Assembly: GCF_036379515.1 (NCBI RefSeq)
Contig: NZ_DASVGN010000019.1
Location: 9,027 to 73,026 of the forward strand
Reading direction: 5' to 3'
Length of the DNA: 64,000 bases
From: Castellaniella sp036379515
Lineage (GTDB): Bacteria; Pseudomonadota; Gammaproteobacteria; Burkholderiales; Burkholderiaceae_B
The position numbers and the translations under genes are program-made. The notes under the pieces are model-generated. The model was not told where the DNA came from. It did no database searches and saw only the letters and a list, made by a program, of their open reading frames with translations. Shown in pieces: positions 8,214-16,498 of the stretch. Within the stretch, counting starts at the first letter, position 1, and each line of letters begins with the position of its first letter.

Positions 8214-8219
8214 GGCAGT

Positions 8220-9158
8220 CTAGTGTTGGCCTTCCTTGCGGGAAAGCCGCAAGAGCATGAATTTCGAAAGAGCCAGTACCACCGTGGTGATCAGGAACAG
8301 GATCAGCCCCAGCTCGAGCAGCGCCGACTTCTGCAAACCGCCAGCCTCGTTGAATTCGTTGGCAAGCGCCGAGGCAATCGAGTTCGACGGCGAAAAGATC
8401 GAATCCGGCAGATTGAATGCGTTGCCGATCACGAAGGTGACCGCCATCGTCTCCCCCAGCGCACGCCCCAGCCCCAGCATGATCCCGCCAATGACGCCGT
8501 GCTTGGTGTAAGGCAGCATGACCTTCCAGACCACTTCCCAGGTGGTGCTGCCCAGCCCGTAGGCCGATTCCTTCAACATGGGCGGTACTTGCTCAAACAC
8601 ATCGCGCATCACCGCCGCGATGAACGGAATCACCATGATGGACAGAATGAGTCCGGCCGTAAACAGGCCAATCCCCATGGGAGGACCCGCAAACACGTGG
8701 TTCAACACCGGGACGTCTGCGAAAACATCGACCACGTACGGCTGTACATACGTCTGAAACAGCGGCACAAACACGAAGAGCCCCCACATGCCGTAGATGA
8801 TGGAGGGAATGGCGGCCAGCATCTCGATCGCGGTCCCCAGGGGACGACGCAGCCACACGGGCGACAGCTCCGTGAGGAACACGGCAATCCCGAACGACAC
8901 AGGAACCGCAATCAGCAAAGCCAGAAACGCACTGACGACCGTGCCCAGGATAGGCACCAGCGCTCCATAGTGCTGGTGAACCGGGTCCCAATCATTGGTC
9001 CAGAGAAACGCGAGCCCCCCTTGCGCAATCGATTCGCGACTGCCATACAGCAAAGACAGCAGGATCGCCACCAGCAAGACGAAGACGAAGAACGCAAAGA
9101 GACGGGTCAGGTGCCGAAAGCCCGTGTCCACCAACAGATTGCGTCGCTTGTTGATCAT
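8220..9158 (-). CDS. pstC: Phosphate ABC transporter permease PstC
   Basis: A 312-residue permease with an EAA-type loop (MLKESAYGLGSTTWEVVWKV) and the conserved AIPSIIYGMWGLFVFVP segment of PstC. It forms the translocation channel with PstA. I choose the ATG at 9158 (MINKRRNLL) because longer starts are TTG/GTG-type and would place an intergenic hairpin inside the coding region; neither option has a strong SD, so the start is uncertain. Two strong hairpins separate it from pstS. Confidence 0.94.
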   Translation of the reverse strand: MINKRRNLLVDTGFRHLTRLFAFFVFVLLVAILLSLLYGSRESIAQGGLAFLWTNDWDPVHQHYGALVPILGTVVSAFLALLIAVPVSFGIAVFLTELSPVWLRRPLGTAIEMLAAIPSIIYGMWGLFVFVPLFQTYVQPYVVDVFADVPVLNHVFAGPPMGIGLFTAGLILSIMVIPFIAAVMRDVFEQVPPMLKESAYGLGSTTWEVVWKVMLPYTKHGVIGGIMLGLGRALGETMAVTFVIGNAFNLPDSIFSPSNSIASALANEFNEAGGLQKSALLELGLILFLITTVVLALSKFMLLRLSRKEGQH

Positions 9159-9176
9159 GAAAGAGGTGCCTGAGGA

Positions 9177-9276
9177 GGCAGGCGAAGAAAGCCTGCCAGA
9201 ATTCAAAGACCGTCATTTTCCCACAGCCCAAGACGGTCGTGCTACTACAAGACAGCGGCGGGCATGAAAGCCCGCC
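9177..9276 (-). promoter_or_regulatory. Pair of stem-loops between pstS and pstC
   Basis: Two perfect 7-bp stem-loops lie in the pstS-pstC gap: GGCGGGC/GCCCGCC with a 6-base loop (9257-9276), 13 bp after the pstS stop, and GGCAGGC/GCCTGCC with a 7-base loop (9177-9197). Neither is followed by a T run. They probably protect the pstS 3' end or partly attenuate, so binding protein is made in excess over permease, as is usual for such operons. Confidence 0.6.
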
Positions 9277-9288
9277 ACCGGCCGACCA

Positions 9289-10338
9289 CTATTTGGTCCA
9301 GACGGGCTTGCCGTCCTGACCCAGGATATTTGCTGCCCAGATGCTGCGGATCTTGGCAGTGACCGAGTCGGGCAGCGGCACATAATCCAGCTCGCTGGCC
9401 ATCTTCCCACCATCTTTCCAAGCCCAGTCGAAGAACTTCAGGACGGCGAGTGCCCGTTGCGCATCTGGCACCTTGCGCGGGATCAGAATGAAAGTGGCTG
9501 AGGTCACGGGCCAGGAATCCGCACCCGGCTCGTTGGTCAGGATGACACCCATACCTGGAACCGAATTCCAATCCGCATGGGAAGCAGCTGCCTCGAAGGC
9601 CTTCTGGGCAGGTTGCACAAAGCTGCCCGCCTGATTCTGCAACTGGGTCCAGGCCAACTTGTTCTGGTGGGCATACGCGTATTCGACGTAGCCAATTGAA
9701 TTGGCCAGCTGGCGCACGTAAGCGGCCACGCCCTCGTTACCCTTGCCGCCCTGCCCCGTGGGCCACTTCACGGCCTTGCCTTCACCGACCTTGTCCTTCC
9801 AGGTCTCGGACACCTGCGCCAGGTAATGCGTCCAGCCGAAGGTCGTGCCCGAGCCATCTGAACGGTGCACCACCACGATGCCCTTGGCTGGCAGTTTAAG
9901 GTCAGGGTTCAACTGAACAATGGCTGGGTCGTTCCACATACGAATCTTGCCCAGGAAGATGTCAGCCAGCACAGGCCCGGTCAACTTCAGGGCTCCCGGC
10001 TGAACGCCCGGGATGTTGACCACGGGAACCGTACCACCGATGACGGCCGGGAACTGAACCAGCGCGTTCTTTTCAAGTTCTTCAGGCTTCATGGGATCAT
10101 CAGAAGCGCCAAAATCCACGGTGCGCGCAATGATCTGTTGCTGGCCACCGCCTGACCCGATTGACTGGTAATTGATCCGATTGCCAGTCGCTTTTTCATA
10201 CTGCGCAGCCCATTTGGCATAGATTGGATACGGAAACGAAGCACCCGCGCCGGTCAGATCAGCGGCCTGTGCCGCAAACCCCGTCGCCATCACCAGTGCA
10301 GCGCTCGCGATGCATTGTGCCCATTTACTTTTGAACAT
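9289..10338 (-). CDS. pstS: Periplasmic phosphate-binding protein PstS
   Basis: A 349-residue periplasmic phosphate-binding protein. The N-terminus MFKSKWAQ, hydrophobic core and AAQA cleavage site form a signal peptide of about 25 residues; the mature protein starts ADLTGAGASFPYPIYAKW, and the SGGGQQQI and RSDGSGTTFGWTHYL stretches hold phosphate-binding residues typical of PstS. ATG at 10338 is chosen over an upstream in-frame codon because AAAGGATG lies ahead of it and the signal peptide begins there. It is the first gene of pstSCAB, under a Pho box at 10409-10426. Confidence 0.97.
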   Translation of the reverse strand: MFKSKWAQCIASAALVMATGFAAQAADLTGAGASFPYPIYAKWAAQYEKATGNRINYQSIGSGGGQQQIIARTVDFGASDDPMKPEELEKNALVQFPAVIGGTVPVVNIPGVQPGALKLTGPVLADIFLGKIRMWNDPAIVQLNPDLKLPAKGIVVVHRSDGSGTTFGWTHYLAQVSETWKDKVGEGKAVKWPTGQGGKGNEGVAAYVRQLANSIGYVEYAYAHQNKLAWTQLQNQAGSFVQPAQKAFEAAASHADWNSVPGMGVILTNEPGADSWPVTSATFILIPRKVPDAQRALAVLKFFDWAWKDGGKMASELDYVPLPDSVTAKIRSIWAANILGQDGKPVWTK

Positions 10339-10365
10339 GTCACATCCTTTTGAGGATTTGATGAG

Positions 10366-10385
10366 TGACAGCCTCATCGCTGTCA
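10366..10385 (-). promoter_or_regulatory. 5'-terminal stem-loop of the pstS mRNA
   Basis: Perfect inverted repeat TGACAGC/GCTGTCA (arms 10366-10372 and 10379-10385, 6-base loop). The -10 element at 10393-10398 predicts a transcript starting at about 10386, so this hairpin would be the very first structure of the message, a known way to slow 5'-end-dependent decay. Confidence 0.5.
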
Positions 10386-10392
10386 GGATGCC

Positions 10393-10426
10393 ATGTTAGA
10401 GATCCCACGTGACAGTTTGATGACAT
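10393..10426 (-). promoter_or_regulatory. Pho box and -10 element of the pstSCAB promoter
   Basis: On the minus strand two 7-mers, ATGTCAT and CTGTCAC, are separated by CAAA (10426-10409), matching the PhoB-binding consensus CTGTCAT-N4-CTGTCAY at 13 of 14 repeat positions. Ten bases further comes TAACAT (10398-10393) as -10 element. The Pho box takes the place of a -35 hexamer, the expected layout for PhoB activation. Confidence 0.85.
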
Positions 10427-10475
10427 CGTCACGAAACTGCTTCTGTTGTCCGGTAACCGCTCAGTCGGCGGTGCT

Positions 10476-11966
10476 TCAGTGCGCCGCAATCTCCATCGTG
10501 AAGCCCGCCTTGGGCCAGATGCCGGCTTCAGCGCGCAACGAATATTCGCTCAGGGGATGAGCCTGCAGCCAGGCGGCAGGTACCTTCAGGCAGATGGCGT
10601 GTTCGCGCGCCTGCAGACGAACAGGCTGAGTGTCGGGAGCTTCACGCCCCCGCATGAGAAGGACCGCCAAACGTAGACAGCACAAGGCCAGCCAGTGGGC
10701 GCGATCAGGCGCATAAGTACGCACCTTGCCCAGTCGCCCTTGATGGCCCCGGGCCAGAAACCCCAGCTGTCTCTGGTCGTCGCGCGAAAACCCCGGCAGA
10801 TCGGCATGCTCCAGAATGTAGGCACTGTGCTTGTGATAGTCGCTGCGCGCGATGGCTAGCCCGATCTCGTGCAGCGTGGCCGCCCAACGCAGCACGTGCC
10901 GCAGTTCTTTTGTTTCGGCGCTCTGTTCGAGACCGAGCTGGTCGAACAGATCCAGGGCGATCTCGCAAACATGACCCGCCTGCGAGGTGTCCACGCGGTA
11001 TCGCTCGGCCATTTGCCGTATCGATTCGTCACGTTGGTCGTGATGAAAATCCCGGCCCAGGAGGTCATGCAGCACCCCAATGCGCAGCGCACCGTCGCCC
11101 GCGCCCATGTGGGAGATGCCCAGCTCCTGGAAAGCCGCCATCATGATGGCAAGCCCCCCGGCCAGCACCGGGGCACGCTCCTCCTTGAGGCCTGCCCAGT
11201 CAGACAGGCGTACTTCTCCGGATCGAACCAGCGCAGCACTCAGGCGTTCCATCCCCGTCAGCGTGATGTCATGCGCATCGAGCGCATTTTCAACCAGAAT
11301 GGCCAGCAGCCCCTTCGCAGTTCCCGAAGAGCCATAAGCCTCGTCCCAGCCCGTACGCCGGTAGCGTTGTGCAATCGTTTCTATGGCCTCACGCGCCGCC
11401 AGCACGGCCTGCTGCAGCCTCGCTGCCGTAATGTGGCCACCCGGAAAAAAGCGGCGGGTCCAGGAGGTACAGCCCAGTTCCAGCGAAGCCAAGTGCAGAG
11501 GTTCATCCCCCTGACCAATGATGAATTCGGTCGATCCACCGCCAATGTCGATCACCAGACGGCGGTGATCCGACGGCGGCAGGGTCTGGATGACGCCCAG
11601 ATAAATCAGCCGGGCCTCTTCCTGGCCTGAGATGATTTCAATCGGGAACCCGAGCGCGCGTTCCGCCAGCGGCAGGATTTCGGCAGCATTGTGCGCAATG
11701 CGAAAGGTATTGGTCGCCACAGCGCGGACATTGGCAGGGTCAAACCCCTGTAGCCGTTCACCAAAACGGCGCAGCGCTGCAAGCGCCTTTTCAATGGTGG
11801 CGGCGTTGACCTTCTGGTGCTCGTCCAGGCCATTGGCCATGGCGACGAGTTCGCGCAACCGGTCTTCGTCATAGATCTGGACTGCATCGCCGTGGCGCAC
11901 GACGCGCCCGATGGAGAGCCGGAACGTATTGGAGCCCAGGTCGATGGAGGCCAACCGGTCGTCCAT
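10476..11966 (-). CDS. ppx: Exopolyphosphatase (Ppx/GppA family)
   Basis: A 496-residue exopolyphosphatase, releasing phosphate from the ends of polyphosphate chains. The ASKHA ATPase fold is shown by DLGSNTFRL near residue 9 and DIGGGSTEF around residue 143; the C-terminal half is an HD-like helical domain (AATLHEIGLAI and HKHSAYI). It is divergent from ppk with 69 bp between the starts and lies upstream of pstS on the same strand with a 137-bp gap holding the Pho box. A guanosine pentaphosphatase (GppA) activity cannot be separated from Ppx by sequence alone, but pairing with ppk favours Ppx. Confidence 0.94.
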   Translation of the reverse strand: MDDRLASIDLGSNTFRLSIGRVVRHGDAVQIYDEDRLRELVAMANGLDEHQKVNAATIEKALAALRRFGERLQGFDPANVRAVATNTFRIAHNAAEILPLAERALGFPIEIISGQEEARLIYLGVIQTLPPSDHRRLVIDIGGGSTEFIIGQGDEPLHLASLELGCTSWTRRFFPGGHITAARLQQAVLAAREAIETIAQRYRRTGWDEAYGSSGTAKGLLAILVENALDAHDITLTGMERLSAALVRSGEVRLSDWAGLKEERAPVLAGGLAIMMAAFQELGISHMGAGDGALRIGVLHDLLGRDFHHDQRDESIRQMAERYRVDTSQAGHVCEIALDLFDQLGLEQSAETKELRHVLRWAATLHEIGLAIARSDYHKHSAYILEHADLPGFSRDDQRQLGFLARGHQGRLGKVRTYAPDRAHWLALCCLRLAVLLMRGREAPDTQPVRLQAREHAICLKVPAAWLQAHPLSEYSLRAEAGIWPKAGFTMEIAAH

Positions 11967-11970
11967 GAAG

Positions 11971-12004
11971 CTTTCCCGAGAATGTCACACTGTGCGATTA
12001 TAGT
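11971..12004 (+). promoter_or_regulatory. Probable weak Pho box and -10 element upstream of ppk
   Basis: ATGTCAC (11982-11988) matches the PhoB repeat; the 7-mer 11 bp upstream (CTTTCCC, 11971-11977) matches at only four of seven. Exactly 10 bp after the repeat comes TATAGT (11999-12004), the same spacing as at the pstS promoter. Suggests PhoB activation of ppk. Confidence 0.5.
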
Positions 12005-12035
12005 GGCTGAGTTCGAGTCGGATTGTGGAGCGTGC

Positions 12036-14105
12036 ATGCGAGAAGTCGTCGAAGCCCCGGTGTTGTTGAACCGTGAGCTGTCGGTTCTGAAGTTCAACGA
12101 GCGGGTGCTGTCCATGGCCGAGCGGCAAGACGTTCCGCTGCTCGAACGCCTGCGTTACCTGTGCATCGTGGGCTCGAACCTGGACGAATTTTTCGAAATC
12201 CGCATGGCGAGCCTGAAGGAGCAGCAACGCCAGACACCCGAGCTTCGCGGCACTGACGGCCTGACGCCGGGCGAGGCCTTCGAACGTGTGCAGCGCGCCG
12301 CACACGCCTTGGTCGACCGACAAAACCGGTTGCTGACCAGCGACGTCATGGCTCGGCTCATGGAACACGGCGTGGGGCTCGTGTATTCCACCGGCTGGAC
12401 GGACCTCCAGCGCGAATGGGCCTACGGCATGTTCCGCCGCGACGTCATGCCGCTGCTGACCCCGATTGGCCTTGACCCCGCCCACCCATTTCCTCGGGTC
12501 TATAACAAGAGTCTGAACTTCATCGTCTCGCTCAGCGGCGAAGACGCCTTTGGCCGCGAAGGACACATCGCCATCGTGCAGGCCCCCCGGGCCCTGCCCC
12601 GCATGGTCAAGATGCCGCCTGAAATCTCCGGCATCCCAGACGGCTTCATGCTGCTCACCACGCTCATCAACGCGTTCGTGGGCGATCTGTTTCCGGGCAT
12701 GGACGTACAGGGCTGCTACCAGTGGCGCGTCACCCGCAACAGCGATCTGTTTGTCGATGAAGAAGAAATCACCAACTTGCGCCAAGCCCTGCAGGGTGAG
12801 CTGTCGCAGCGCAACTTCGGAGCCTCGGTGCGCCTCGAAATCGCGCATGCCATGCCAGCCGATCTGGAACTCTTCCTGCAGCGCGAATTCGGCTTGTCCG
12901 CAGCCGACACCTACCGCGTCAACGGCCCCGTCAACCTGAGCCGGCTCATGCAGCTGTGCAATCGAGTCAATCGTCCCGATCTCGAATACCCGGTCTTTCG
13001 CCCACGCGTGCCGGCACCGTTTGACCGCAACATGGAAAAGCCCGGCGACTTGTTCGCCGCCCTGTCCGAACGCGACCACCTGCTGCACCACCCCTATCAG
13101 TCCTTCCAGCCGGTGCTGATGTTCCTGCGTAGCGCCGCGTTGGATTCCCAGGTGGTGGCCATCAAGCAGACCATTTATCGCACCGGAGAAGACTCGGAAC
13201 TCATGGGCCTGCTGCTGTCCGCCGCACGTGCGGGCAAAGAGGTCACGGTGGTGGTCGAACTCATGGCGCGATTCGACGAACAGACCAATATCAACTGGGC
13301 AGCACGCCTCGAAGAAGTCGGGGCACACGTCAGCTACGGCGTGGTGGGTCATAAAACCCACGCCAAGATGGCACTGGTACTGCGGCGCGAAGACGGGCGG
13401 ATTCGCCGCTACGGCCACTTGGGCACCGGCAACTATCACCCCCGCACGGCGCGGCTCTACACGGATTTTGGTCTGCTCACGGCGAACCAGCAGATCTGCG
13501 AAGACATGGACCAGGTGTTTTCTTTGCTGACCGGGCTGGGTGCACGCCGCGAACTGAAGCTCTTGCTGCAGTCGCCCTTCACCCTGCACGAAACCATCCT
13601 GAATCTCATCCGCTCCGAAACCGAATTCGCACGCGCGGGCAAGCGCGCCCGCATTCGTGCCAAGATGAATTCATTACTTGAACCCACAGTGATCCAGGCG
13701 CTCTACGAAGCCAGCCAGGCAGGCGTACGAATCGACCTCATCGTGCGCGGCGCCTGCGCACTGCAAGCGGGTGTACCAGGGCTGTCAGAACGCATCCGCG
13801 TACGCTCCATCATCGGCCGCTTTCTGGAGCACTCTCGCGTCTTCTATTTTTACCAGGACGGGGCGGAACCTCTGTATTTATCATCGGCCGACTGGATGGA
13901 CCGCAATTTCTTGCGCCGCGTTGAACTCGCCTTCCCGGTACTGGACAAGACCCTGCGCCGGCGCGTCATCGACGAGGCCTTCACCTTCGCCTGGCGCGAC
14001 AACCAGCTCGCCTGGGCCGCGCAACCGGACGGCCGCTACCAGCGCGTACGCAACCGCCGTGCCCCGGTGAATCTGCACCAGCACTTGATGGCCAGATTAG
14101 GGTGA
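12036..14105 (+). CDS. ppk: Polyphosphate kinase 1
   Basis: A 689-residue PPK1, which builds polyphosphate from the ATP gamma-phosphate. The N-domain motif LLNRELSVLKFNERVL, the following SNLDEFFEIRMA, and the phospholipase-D-like catalytic motifs with histidines in GHKTHAKMALVLRR and RYGHLGTGNYHPRTA are all present, as is the C-terminal ADWMDRNFLRRVELAFPV. The start at 12036 (MREVVEAPVLLNRELS) has GGAG at 12027-12030; longer frames run back into ppx. Divergent from ppx. A weak Pho box precedes it. Downstream lies a hairpin and tandem repeat region. Confidence 0.97.
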   Translation: MREVVEAPVLLNRELSVLKFNERVLSMAERQDVPLLERLRYLCIVGSNLDEFFEIRMASLKEQQRQTPELRGTDGLTPGEAFERVQRAAHALVDRQNRLLTSDVMARLMEHGVGLVYSTGWTDLQREWAYGMFRRDVMPLLTPIGLDPAHPFPRVYNKSLNFIVSLSGEDAFGREGHIAIVQAPRALPRMVKMPPEISGIPDGFMLLTTLINAFVGDLFPGMDVQGCYQWRVTRNSDLFVDEEEITNLRQALQGELSQRNFGASVRLEIAHAMPADLELFLQREFGLSAADTYRVNGPVNLSRLMQLCNRVNRPDLEYPVFRPRVPAPFDRNMEKPGDLFAALSERDHLLHHPYQSFQPVLMFLRSAALDSQVVAIKQTIYRTGEDSELMGLLLSAARAGKEVTVVVELMARFDEQTNINWAARLEEVGAHVSYGVVGHKTHAKMALVLRREDGRIRRYGHLGTGNYHPRTARLYTDFGLLTANQQICEDMDQVFSLLTGLGARRELKLLLQSPFTLHETILNLIRSETEFARAGKRARIRAKMNSLLEPTVIQALYEASQAGVRIDLIVRGACALQAGVPGLSERIRVRSIIGRFLEHSRVFYFYQDGAEPLYLSSADWMDRNFLRRVELAFPVLDKTLRRRVIDEAFTFAWRDNQLAWAAQPDGRYQRVRNRRAPVNLHQHLMARLG

Positions 14106-14161
14106 GTCCGGACAAGAGGAAGCCCCGACGGAGTGAGTCTGTACACGAGGAAGCCCCGGCG
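14102..14161. repeat. Two tandem copies of a 29-bp sequence after ppk
   Basis: Two 29-bp direct repeats (14102-14130 and 14133-14161) beginning GTGAGTC and ending GAAGCCCCGRCG, 31 bp apart and differing at five positions. The first begins inside the ppk stop region. The second forms the left arm of the hairpin at 14145-14172. Confidence 0.8.
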
Positions 14162-14172
14162 GGCTTCCTCGT
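14145..14172 (+). terminator. Strong hairpin downstream of ppk
   Basis: Perfect 12-bp stem ACGAGGAAGCCC / GGGCTTCCTCGT with a CGGC loop. No T run follows, so it may be a Rho-assisted terminator or an mRNA 3'-end stabiliser. It is the first part of the composite element found again after secF. Confidence 0.65.
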
Positions 14173-14185
14173 GCCTGACGAACCG

Positions 14186-14310
14186 GCCGGGCTTGCAAGC
14201 CCGGCAGTGGGTGCAGTTCACGCTCTAACCGGCTTGCAAACCCGCAGTGGGTGCAATTCACGCTCTAACCGACTTGCAAGCCCGCAGCGGTGCAGTTTCG
14301 CACTCCAGGC
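14186..14310. repeat. Three 40-bp tandem units with a TTGCAA palindrome core
   Basis: The first unit contains a perfect 20-bp palindrome (14186-14205, centre GCTTGCAAGC) followed by CAGTGGGTGCA and TTCACGCTCTAACC. The unit repeats at 40-bp spacing (CAGTGG/CAGCGG at 14205, 14245 and 14285), diverging towards the right. A single related unit lies after secF near 59915-59950. It fills the ppk / acyltransferase intergenic gap; no gene is seen here. Confidence 0.8.
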
Positions 14311-14315
14311 GGCGC

Positions 14316-15101
14316 TCAACCCATCCCGAAATGATGCCGATACCGGGCATCCAGCCACGCCAGATCGAGCAGGATAGGAAAATCTGCCGTATGAAAATCA
14401 GGGTCCCAGGCGGGGGCGCCGCAAATCATGCAACCCAGCTTCAGGTAGCCCTTGATCAGCGGCGGCAAGCGGGTTGCGGGAAAGCCATCGAGATGCTCTA
14501 CAGGGTATGGGTGCAGCGGCCGCACCTGGGGGACTTCGGGGCGCGACGCCATCAAAGCGGCCGCTTTGCGCCAGACCTCTGCAACCGTCGCCCCGCCGTC
14601 GCGCAGGCTCACGCTGGCGCAGCCCACCATGTAGCGGTAGCCACCGCGCATCATGAACTGAGCAAGCCCGGACCAAAGCAGCATGATCGCCGTTCCGTGA
14701 CGGTAACCAGCATCGATGCATGAACGCCCGACCTCGACCATCTGCGAACGGTACGCAGCAAGCGGAGACAGATCGAACTCGGCATCGGAGTAATAACGTC
14801 CCGCCGACACCGCTGCCTCGGGCGTCAGCACCCGATAGGTGCCCACGACGCGATTCAATGCCATATCGCGCACCACGAAGTGGACGCACCAGGGATCGAA
14901 GCGATCCACGTCGCGATCGCCTTCTGCCTCCGGAAAGCTTGCGCCCATGTCAGTCGAAAAAATCCGCAGACGCAGGCGCTGCAGCTCAGCCAGCTCTGCC
15001 TCTGTCCGCGCAAGGCTCAGAGTCAGGCCACCCGCAGCCAGCCCCGGCCAATCCAGATGGCGAGCAGATTCTGCAGACAGGACCAGACCCTGAGATGGCA
15101 T
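14316..15101 (-). CDS. OlsB-like GNAT acyltransferase (ornithine N-alpha-acyltransferase family)
   Basis: A 261-residue GNAT-fold protein of the OlsB/hemolysin-like acyltransferase family. Seen: LQRLRLRIFSTDMGASFP, DPWCVHFVVRD, VVGTYRVL, and MVEVGRSCIDAGYRHG followed by the LLWSGLAQFMMR helix, the usual order. Family members transfer 3-hydroxyacyl chains from ACP to ornithine as the first step of ornithine lipid synthesis; no olsA-type lyso-lipid acyltransferase is adjacent. ATG at 15101 is preferred because GAGGAAG lies just upstream. It follows glmM on the same strand with about 54 bp between. The substrate is inferred from the family only. Confidence 0.75.
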   Translation of the reverse strand: MPSQGLVLSAESARHLDWPGLAAGGLTLSLARTEAELAELQRLRLRIFSTDMGASFPEAEGDRDVDRFDPWCVHFVVRDMALNRVVGTYRVLTPEAAVSAGRYYSDAEFDLSPLAAYRSQMVEVGRSCIDAGYRHGTAIMLLWSGLAQFMMRGGYRYMVGCASVSLRDGGATVAEVWRKAAALMASRPEVPQVRPLHPYPVEHLDGFPATRLPPLIKGYLKLGCMICGAPAWDPDFHTADFPILLDLAWLDARYRHHFGMG

Positions 15102-15154
15102 CGGTTCTTCCTCAAGAGGGACCGGTACCCAGGCCCCCATTCTTCGTTCAGCGG

Positions 15155-16498
15155 TCAGGCAAGTTTGACCGCTACCAGCTGGCGCACCCCTTCTTCGGCA
15201 AGCGCCTGATCATCAGCCTCGACCATAAGACGCAACTTGGGTTCCGTACCGGAGGCCCGAATCAGGACACGGCCTCGGTCTCCGAGTTGAGCGCGCACCG
15301 CCTCGGCCGCTTTCTGCAGCCCTGAATGCGTCTGCCAATCGACGCCTGGAGCGAGAGGGACGTTGACCATTTTCTGTGCATACATCGTCAGGTCCGCCAC
15401 GAGTTCAGCCAGAGACGACCCCGCATGGCGCATCGCGGCAAACACCTGCAACGCAGCGACGATCCCATCGCCTGTGGTGTGGCGATCCAGGCACAGCAGG
15501 TGGCCGGAGCTTTCTCCGCCGTAGAGCCAGCCGTGTTCCTGCAATTTTTCGAGCACGTAGCGGTCACCCACCTTGGCGCGTTCGAACGCGATGTCCAGTT
15601 CGCGCAAGCGGCGCTCCAACCCGAAATTGGTCATGAGCGTGCCCGCCACCCCCTTGATGGGATGTGTCTGGGCCCGATCACGCACGATGGCGTAGAGCAG
15701 CTCATCGCCGTTGTACAGGCGGCCGCTGGCATCGACCATCTGCAAGCGATCGGCATCGCCATCCAGGGCCACACCGTAGTCGGCGCCCAGCTGGGTGACG
15801 GCCGCCACCAATGCTTCGGGGTGGGTGGCTCCCACGTTTTCATTGATATTGAAGCCGTCGGGCTCGCAGCCGATCACCGAGACATCAGCACCCAGCTCGC
15901 GAAAAACATGCGGGGCAATATGATAGGCCGCGCCGTTGGCCGCGTCGACGACCAGTTTGAGCCCCTGCAAGTTCAGCTCGTTGGGGTAAGTGCTCTTGCA
16001 GAATTCGATGTAGCGGCCTGGGGCATCATTGATGCGACGTGCGCGGCCCAACCCGGCCGAATCTGCGCAACCCAGCGGTTCATCCACCAAGGTCTCGATG
16101 GCCTCTTCGGTAGCATCGGGCAGCTTGATCCCCGCCGAAGAGAAGAACTTGATACCGTTGTCGTAGTACGGGTTATGCGAGGCACTGATGACCACGCCAG
16201 CGGCCAACCGCCAGGCCCGGGTCAGGTAAGCAACAGCCGGTGTGGGGATGGGGCCCGCCAGCATGACATCCACCCCTGCCGCCGAAAATCCGGCCTCGAG
16301 CGCAGATTCGAGCATGTAGCCGGAAATCCGCGTGTCTTTGCCAATCACCACCGTGGGTCGGCTGCTCCCGCCCGGCGTATTCCGTGCCAGTACACGGCCT
16401 GCGGCGTAGCCCAGCCGTAGCGCAAACTCCGCATTGATGCGTTCACCACCCACGACACCCCGAACCCCGTCGGTGCCAAAGTATTTGCGTGCACTCAT
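15155..16498 (-). CDS. glmM: Phosphoglucosamine mutase
   Basis: A 447-residue phosphohexomutase converting glucosamine-6-phosphate to glucosamine-1-phosphate for peptidoglycan and LPS. Active-site phosphoserine lies in SASHNP (Ser107); the metal-binding DGDADR, the sugar-binding GGESSGH and the phosphate-binding RASGTEPKLR loops follow in order. The N-terminal KYFGTDGVRG is diagnostic for GlmM over other mutases. Its ATG overlaps the folP stop by 4 bp (ATGA), so folP and glmM are translationally coupled, as in many proteobacteria. Confidence 0.97.
   Translation of the reverse strand: MSARKYFGTDGVRGVVGGERINAEFALRLGYAAGRVLARNTPGGSSRPTVVIGKDTRISGYMLESALEAGFSAAGVDVMLAGPIPTPAVAYLTRAWRLAAGVVISASHNPYYDNGIKFFSSAGIKLPDATEEAIETLVDEPLGCADSAGLGRARRINDAPGRYIEFCKSTYPNELNLQGLKLVVDAANGAAYHIAPHVFRELGADVSVIGCEPDGFNINENVGATHPEALVAAVTQLGADYGVALDGDADRLQMVDASGRLYNGDELLYAIVRDRAQTHPIKGVAGTLMTNFGLERRLRELDIAFERAKVGDRYVLEKLQEHGWLYGGESSGHLLCLDRHTTGDGIVAALQVFAAMRHAGSSLAELVADLTMYAQKMVNVPLAPGVDWQTHSGLQKAAEAVRAQLGDRGRVLIRASGTEPKLRLMVEADDQALAEEGVRQLVAVKLA

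Noticed and set aside
14186..14310. CRISPR array
   Set aside because: Units are contiguous 40-bp tandem repeats with internal palindromes and no unique spacers; no cas genes nearby.
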